Of a DNA stretch of 64,000 bases, positions 58,130-64,000 are shown one piece after another. The position numbers and the translations under genes are program-made. Position 1 is the first letter of the stretch, and every line of letters begins with the position of its first letter. The notes beneath the pieces were generated by a model. The model saw only the letters and a list, made by a program, of their open reading frames with translations, was not told the DNA's origin and did no database searches. This DNA comes from Rhizophagus irregularis (lineage: Eukaryota > Glomeromycota > Glomeromycetes > Glomerales > Glomeraceae): positions 188,501-252,500 of the forward strand of contig NC_089453.1 of the NCBI RefSeq assembly GCF_026210795.1. The letters run 5' to 3'.

Positions 58130-58953
58130 TAAAACTGATATCTGAAGGTTAAAAAAAATGATTTTATATTGCATGTCTAACATAAGGCTACACAAAATCT
58201 GATATATTGTTTAACATAACAAGATTAGACTTAATTGGGAGGGAGGGGGCAATTTAAGGGTAGAAAATGTCCAAAAAAAATCTCTGTAATACTAATTGTT
58301 AAAAAGCCACTTATTTATTTGTTTCTGGTGAATATAATATTTTTCCATTAGTTTTGAGTCAACAATAGTCATATAAAGTTTATTTTTAGAAATGCAGTAT
58401 ATCTATTATTTTTATTTTATTTATTTTTAAATATTAGTTCTTTATTTTGTATATTTTGAATAAGTTTAAAATGTAAGAATAAATAAATCATTTTAAAGAC
58501 TCCTTAGATATGGTAATATTAGATTGATTACAATAAATTACTAAAATAGAAGGAAGTTTTCATGATTATGATAAAAGTAATCAATATGGAAAATTAATAA
58601 GAATAAAAATTGAAAGTATTTTATTATATTTCGTCTTAGTTAATATATACTAATTTGCTTGTTTTTTGAGCAGAATTGATCCAATGAATAAACAGTAAAT
58701 ATAAAACAAGAATTGTTCATTAACAAGTCACGAATCATGTGAATTTTTTTCCTCATCTAATACTACAGTACTTATTATTTCTTTAATTATTATCTGCTAG
58801 GGGTAATACTTCTTATCTTTAGCTTTGTAGTTTTAATATATTGTATATACAGTATTGTATTCTATTTTCATTTATTGAATGTACTATATTATATTACATA
58901 TTTTGAATGAATTCAAGTTATGTTAATTTAGGCAAATTATATTTAACAAAAAA
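58130..58953. other. Intergenic, no supported gene
   Basis: AT-rich with no open frame of note. It may hold the promoter of the zinc-finger gene (minus strand); no TATA stands out from the general AT background. Confidence 0.45.
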
Positions 58954-58989
58954 AGAATTATGTTGAATTAACTAATTTGAGTTTTTAAC

Positions 58990-60925
58990 AGATGAATAAT
59001 GATCTAACGCGTAAAATTATAATATACGAAATAACTAAAATAGTAATGTATTATAGCAATAGTAAATAAATAAGATTTGTCATCATAATAAACTTTTAAA
59101 AAAATTATTCACATATTTGTTCATTATTTCATATTGAAATGAAGCTATTTTTGCAATTTATCATGCACATGCACCAGTCACCAGATAATTTAATTTTTTC
59201 GTCCTGTACGCACATAAAGATGACCGATTATGTGAAAAAATCATACAAGAAAATGTCAACTAAGGTCTATTAAATTCCCTCAAGTAATATCTATAGATGG
59301 CTTTACTAAATTAATCAGTTACATAAGTGGAGATATTAATCTAACGAATCAGATAAATGTCACCCTGATAAAAAAGAAAATAAACATGATCGTGATTACT
59401 TGAAAATTACTTCAGAGCTCTAGAGAAGACTGATAAATTTTCTCACAATAAAATGGTCTAATATTTTATAGGTGTTTATTAATACTTTTCTGTGCTGTCA
59501 TGTTTGTTGTGCTTTTCCTTCTTTCCTGCTTCTCATCGTAAACACCATTCATATATCCGTAAATCAAAGATTGAAAAAGGATTTAATGCATCATCCGCTC
59601 ATGTTCGTGGCTAGATAACAGTATGATATCAGTCTGAATCATGATTTCTCTTAGCATTTTTTTCACGAGTCAAGGCGTTTCGATCAATTTAAATGCTTCA
59701 CAATGTGAGGTAATAGCAAACTCTACATTATGAGATAGTATATCTGATATCATGGATTTCTTGAGATTGGAGGATGAGGATCAATTGTTATTATATGCAG
59801 ATATGTCCCTTATTAATCAGAATCTTTTTCTTCTGACGAGCATGATGACCTGCATAATTTATTCTGTCTTTTTTTCTGAGTGAAATTCCGAAAGAAAATC
59901 CTTTTTATGTCATGAAAAAAAACAGTATGAGTAACATGTCCTTTTTTACAGCAGTAAATAAATTTGATCATAATTGCAAATTTTTCAACCTTGTGTTCAT
60001 CATTTTTTACTTCATCAATGCATTATTTGTTAGGCTATTGTGGAATTTGTTCCCAAAACCGTTCAAAGCTTACTTACAAAACTTTAACTGTGTAGACGGA
60101 TATGATATTGGTCCGAAAAGCTGAGTCAAATCCACGTTCTTCTTGTTCCTCTTGAAGTTTGCCAATAAATTCATTTATTTCAGTTGTAAGGAATAATCAG
60201 ATAGAATCTTGTTCAATTTATTTATTACGTTTACATGATTGTCACGATTTCTGTAGCGATGCATGCATAAAATATAATTGACTTTGATTTGTGTATTTAA
60301 GATAGAAATAATTGTCTATTGTTAGTATTTCGTTTTACCAAGATATTTTGTTACGATAGATTTAAACATCCCAAGAAAGAATAAAAATTGAGTTTAGAAC
60401 TGGAATTATATTAAATTATATTGATTATAATATCAAAGCTAATTAAACGTGTTCATCATTGTCCTTTAAACTCTCAAGTAAATAATTAATTTGACAAATT
60501 TTACAAAGAGGCTAACTTATATATACAATAAACTGACACTTCCATGCATGTAAATATGTAATTCAAGTATACATTTTATAATGACAGATAACAATAACTA
60601 GTAATTCTCCTTAAGTACACTCTCTATAACCCACCCAACAATGAATTTCCAATGCATAATTAAATAAAGTCAAAGGTATACTGGAAAATCAGTATGATTT
60701 CACTCGAATCATATAGCTGTGTGACAATATTATATGCAATAGTGTAACAATCGCATGTGCTTTGTTAATGTGTAAAAATCTCTGAAGATAACCTAAATAT
60801 TTATACTTCTGTCTCAGAAAAAGTAGAAATTGAAGTGTAAATGTAGACAACAATAAGAATAGTACGCAGAATTTATTGATTCTTGATTACTAATAGACGA
60901 AGAATATACAACTGAGAAAGATAGA
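58990..60925 (+). repeat. Segmental duplication, copy 2 (partner 13980-16041)
   Basis: Collinear with 13980-16041 in the same orientation, 45 kb away. It contains the third KVYEEIKNLAL-type exon (from 59219; frame stopped by TAA shortly after STKVY). It lacks the hAT MITE and the 15650-15840 segment, and has its own different sequence at about 60400-60690. Confidence 0.8.
59219..59410 (+). pseudogene. Third copy of the KVYEEIKNLAL exon family, broken
   Basis: Begins ATGACCGATTATGTG and shares KKSYKKMSTKVY with the copy at 14198, but a deletion after this point creates TAA. The text corresponding to GFTKLISYISGDINLTNQ and an internal DRDYLKI block is still legible. Not recognised as any known family. 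Confidence 0.4.
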
Positions 60926-60984
60926 AAAAAATGTGAAACTTGACATTATTCGCCATTCAGTGGTCATATACGGACAAATTTATA

Positions 60985-61165
60985 TTCATTGGATTCGTCT
61001 CACTGAGACATGTTGAATGATGCTAAGATCATGTCTCAGTACCGATAGATGGCTTGCTAATTCCAATTATTGATAAATTATTTAGCGTGGATTAACTTGT
61101 GATCTAACAATGCTAAAGACATGTTCTTACCACCATTCGACATGTCTTGTCGAGATGAATCTAAT
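60985..61165. repeat. Imperfect palindrome with GAGACGAATCGAATG-type motif
   Basis: GTCTCACTGAGACATGTTGAA (about 60988) pairs imperfectly with TTCGACATGTCTTGTCGAGAT (about 61136). The same GAGACGAATCGAATGGTGGTA word occurs twice inside the MITE at 27065-27687, so this is a dispersed repeat of the genome. Confidence 0.55.
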
Positions 61166-61187
61166 GATATATGGCTCGACTTTATAC

Positions 61188-61484
61188 AGGACCCCGGATA
61201 TCTCCAAAACAGGTCATAAGTCACACTTTCGGCAGATTGGCCCATTTTTCAGGGGCTCAAAAAATCGTTTTTTGTAAATATCTCGGCATCCAGTAGTCCA
61301 ATTTTGATGAACTTTTTTTTTAAATTGTAGAGCTAAATGAGGGCTACAAAATAAAAAAAGTTCATTAAAATTGAATTACTGGATGCTGAGATATTTACAA
61401 AAAACGGTTTTTTGAGTTTCAGCAAAAAGGGGTGTTTTTGGCCAAAAGTCCATTATGACCTTTATATTAGATATCCGGGGTCCT
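61188..61484. mobile_element. Palindromic MITE, 297 bp, perfect 8-bp target duplication
   Basis: Ends AGGACCCCGGATATCT and, at right, AGATATCCGGGGTCCT, flanked by CTTTATAC at 61180-61187 and 61485-61492. The arms also pair inside (ATCTCGGCATCCAGTA with TACTGGATGCTGAGAT; AAAAAATCGTTTTTTG with CAAAAAACGGTTTTTT). An 8-bp duplication fits hAT or a Mutator-like source; the TIR does not begin with the typical hAT (C/T)AG. Confidence 0.85.
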
Positions 61485-62385
61485 CTTTATACGATCACTA
61501 GATGGACGGCTATTTGATTTTTCGCATTTTTATAAAATTTGGATTAAACTGAACCAAACTGCCAGTTTTCAGTTCAGTTCTTACAGATTTCAGCTCTAAT
61601 CTGAACCATCTATAATCTGGACCAAACTGACCTGTTCAGAGCTTTAATTACATCTAGGCAACCAAATTAGTTCATTAAAGTAAATGATGAAGGAATTCAG
61701 AAGTGAGGCCAAAAATAAAATGTATTATTATTATTATTAATTGTAATCATTTTGTATTTTTTAGCTTTATATTTGAATTTAGAACCATCTAAGATATTTT
61801 CAGATCATTATATTTCTGGCACTAAAAAATCAAAAAATTGGATTACAATTGTTTTAACCTGTAATGCTGATGGTAGTCATAAATTACTTGCATTAGTAAT
61901 ACACAAGTGATAGACTCCACGTGTTTTAAAGGGAATTAAAAAGGATGATTTATCCATTTGGTATTATTGGAACCGTACAGCTTGAATGCAAGTATCAGTA
62001 TAGCATGATTATCTTAATAAATTTAATCAATTAATGAGACGATAAAATCGCAATATTTTATTATTAGTGGATAATACATCCACATATTTAATTAATGAAA
62101 CTATACAATTATCGAATATTAAAGTGCATTTTCTTCCTCCAAATACAACTTCTCACTTGCAATCTTTAGATGCTGGTATTATTAACAGTTTTAAAGTAAG
62201 AATAAATACACCAATTATTAATATTATTTGTTATAATTTAATATCTTATTATCTAGATATTTTTTAGGCCCAGTATAAAAAACTTTTGGTCGCAAATAGG
62301 GTGGAGGCATATGATATGGCTTAAGAAAATAGTTCAGATATAACACCAATTGATATTTTTAATGCTATAACATTTGCAAGTGAGG

Positions 62386-62631
62386 TTAAGATTGCTGGAA
62401 AAACTAGGGGGTTTTGGCAAGTTAGTGAAATGCCAAATAGCGAAACTTTGCCGAAACTATATGAAAGTCTTATTAAAAAGTTGGCAAAACTCTGGAAGAA
62501 AGTGAAACCTGATGAAACTTATTATAAATGCCGAAACTGCCAAAACCTTGCCGAAACTATAATAAAACTATAGTGAAATCTTGAAGAAACTAATCGTAGA
62601 ATTTTGGAGAGGTTTAGGCAGGCAACCTTAA
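62386..62631. mobile_element. TTAA-flanked MITE, copy 2
   Basis: 246 bp including TTAA at both ends (62386-62389, 62628-62631), in inverse orientation to 18019-18264. It lies inside the transposase pseudogene between the codons for FASEV and the EIWKIV block. Recurrent GCCGAAACT phrases mirror AGTTTCGGC of copy 1. Confidence 0.78.
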
Positions 62632-62733
62632 GTGAGATATGGAAAATAGTAAAATCAAGTACAATTAAAAATTGCTGGAGAAAAACGGGTATTTTACCAA
62701 ATTTAGAAGACGATTTTGGCTAAAATACTATTA

Positions 62734-63007
62734 GGCCAAAGAAATAAAATTATTCGTTTCTCATGAAAAAAAATTGCTAAATTTGATCCGGGCGCCCAGA
62801 AAAAAATTTATTTTTCAATAAAAATTTAGCTGATTCCTAGAAGTTGATTGGTTGATTTAATAAATTTTTTGCCAGTGGAAAAAAAAATTATTTTTTTATG
62901 ATTATGATTGGTCAAAACTAAAATCATATGACTAAATAAAATAAATTTTTTTATCTTTTTTTAACATTTACATGACCCACGAAACGAATGATTTTATTTA
63001 CTTAGCC
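62734..63007. mobile_element. PIF/Harbinger-like MITE, 274 bp, TTA duplication
   Basis: Ends GGCCAAAGAAATAAAATTAT and, as reverse complement at right, GGCTAAGTAAATAAAATCAT, flanked by TTA on both sides (62731-62733, 63008-63010). Removing it with one TTA joins ...AATACTATT to AATGATGATATC and restores the transposase frame into its C-terminus, which confirms the boundaries. A three-base TTA duplication suits PIF/Harbinger. No coding capacity. Confidence 0.82.
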
Positions 63008-63586
63008 TTAATGATGATATCAATAAAATTACTTTAGAATTACAAGACATTATTAATGAATTAAATTTACAAAATCCTATTACAGCTAAGGAGTTTATTT
63101 GTATTAATGACGAGATTCCAATAGAATCATTATCAGATAAAAAAATTATAGATGCGGTAATTTCAAATCCTGAAAACAATAATACAGAAGAGGATGAATA
63201 ATCTGAAATAAATATTATTACTAATAAAGAGGCTTTGAATAGTTTAGAAAAAGTAATTCTTTATTTTAAAAATCCACCTGATGATATTACAATTAATTAC
63301 ACAGAATTGAAATCTCTTAATATTTTAAAATCAAAAATTAACAACAAAAATTCAAGATAATGTAAAGCAGTTTACATTAGATAGTTATATGAACTTATGT
63401 TAAATACTTGAAATATGTAAATACATAATTGTTAATAATAAAATTCAAAAAACTTTTGTTGAAAGAAACTTTTTTTTGTGCTAATATAAAGTTTACTATA
63501 AAGAGAACTTTCGATTTTGTAAATATTCATTATAGTAAACAAAAATGACTGAAACTAAGGGTTCACTATAACAAGCTTTGACTGTA

Positions 63587-64000
63587 TTAAGTTTCAATAT
63601 TTTATTGCATTTATTTATAGTATATTTATTATATAGTATCAGAAGTCTATACTTAATAATAAAAATGTAACACTTAAAAAACTTTCAAGTTCTTAAAAAA
63701 AATACAATTTAAAAAAAATAAACTGATAACTTTATACTTTAAGGTAAGCTCTATCAAATTACTGGTCAGATTTTTAAAAGTAAAAAGTTATAAGCATTTG
63801 AAATTGCATGATTTTCATATAATCAGCCAAATTTGAAACAAAATATATTGGATAGAACTTATGATAAATTGGATCAACTCCATGCATTATAAATTTGTAA
63901 TAATGCCAACCTGAATTATCATAATATGAATTAAATGTAATTTTTTTTAAAAAAAAATTTTTATTAATGTATGACGTTTATGAAATAGTAGTTGTAATTT
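63587..64000. other. Intergenic to window end, nothing supported
   Basis: AT-rich sequence beyond the pogo-type element's right end. No open frame or repeat structure was recognised. Confidence 0.4.

Larger units (their letters stand above)
61765..63584 (+). pseudogene. pogo/Tigger-type (CENP-B-like) DDE transposase, interrupted by two MITEs
   Basis: Recognisable DDE transposase text: KKSKNWITIVLTCNADGSHK, RVLKGIKKDD, NRNILLLVDNTSTYLI (second Asp), LSNIKVHFLPPNTTSHLQ, SLDAGIINSFK. A 72-bp intron (62196-62267) precedes AQYKKLLVANRVEAYDM. Then come IWKIVKSSTIKNCWRKTGIL and an acidic C-terminus (LQNPITAKEFICINDEIP). Stops within HK..TPRV, RTA.MQV and others, loss of the N-terminal part (DNA-binding domain and first Asp) and two insertions (62386-62631, 62734-63007) make it dead. 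The right terminus ...AAGCTTTGACTG|TA at 63584 fits the CAGTCAA ends seen at 27065. The left end was not found. Confidence 0.8.

Noticed and set aside
1-64000. tRNA or rRNA genes
   Set aside because: No cloverleaf-like block with GGTTCGA-type arms or rRNA core words was recognised by eye on either strand; a covariance-model scan would be needed to be certain.

Overview
The window reads as nuclear DNA of an early-diverging, very AT-rich, transposon-rich fungus, most probably an arbuscular mycorrhizal fungus (Glomeromycotina, Rhizophagus-like). The reasons are the short 66-95 bp introns with GTA/GTR donors and TAG acceptors, a fungal Srk1/Rck2 stress kinase, a CBM19-like secreted protein, a fungal kinesin-1 tail fragment, and several protein families that I remember as expanded in Rhizophagus. 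The species call is inference; nothing was searched.

Layout. 1-10.5 kb carries the conventional genes: a two-repeat Myb protein (minus, 1406-1970), an Srk1/Rck2-type kinase with six exons (plus, 4904-7469), a long AT-only desert, and a small secreted CBM19-like protein (minus, 10000-10493). 12.4-18 kb holds decayed gene pieces: a kinesin-1 tail duplicated in tandem, one copy of a ~2 kb segmental duplication (its partner is at 59-61 kb), and a lineage-specific gene whose intron seems to carry a 1148-bp Tc1/mariner-type element exactly at the TA of its splice acceptor. 18-31 kb is mostly transposon relics: a TTAA-flanked MITE, a hAT MITE with a perfect 8-bp duplication, a 5'-truncated LINE with a 19-bp target duplication, a 5-kb DDE-like pseudogene, a pogo-type MITE, and a small gene whose leader exon is triplicated.

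31-57 kb is the centrepiece: four copies (three near full length at ~8.2 kb, one 5'-truncated) of one non-LTR retrotransposon, all on the minus strand and head to tail. ORF1 has a cysteine zinc knuckle; ORF2 has APE endonuclease, reverse transcriptase, RNase H and a CCHC motif. Every junction is the same 15-mer, ACTAGTCAAAAACCA. That 15-mer is also the terminus of a palindromic MITE whose body follows the last LINE at 57084-57378. The simplest reading is a LINE that repeatedly inserts at one site, the terminal inverted repeat of a DNA-transposon-derived MITE, regenerating its target each time.

57.4-64 kb holds a broken C2H2 zinc-finger gene, the second copy of the segmental duplication, two palindromic elements (one with an 8-bp duplication), and a pogo/Tigger-type transposase pseudogene that was itself hit by two further MITEs. 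Removing one of them, with one copy of its TTA duplication, exactly restores the transposase frame. No rRNA, tRNA or CRISPR was recognised by eye.
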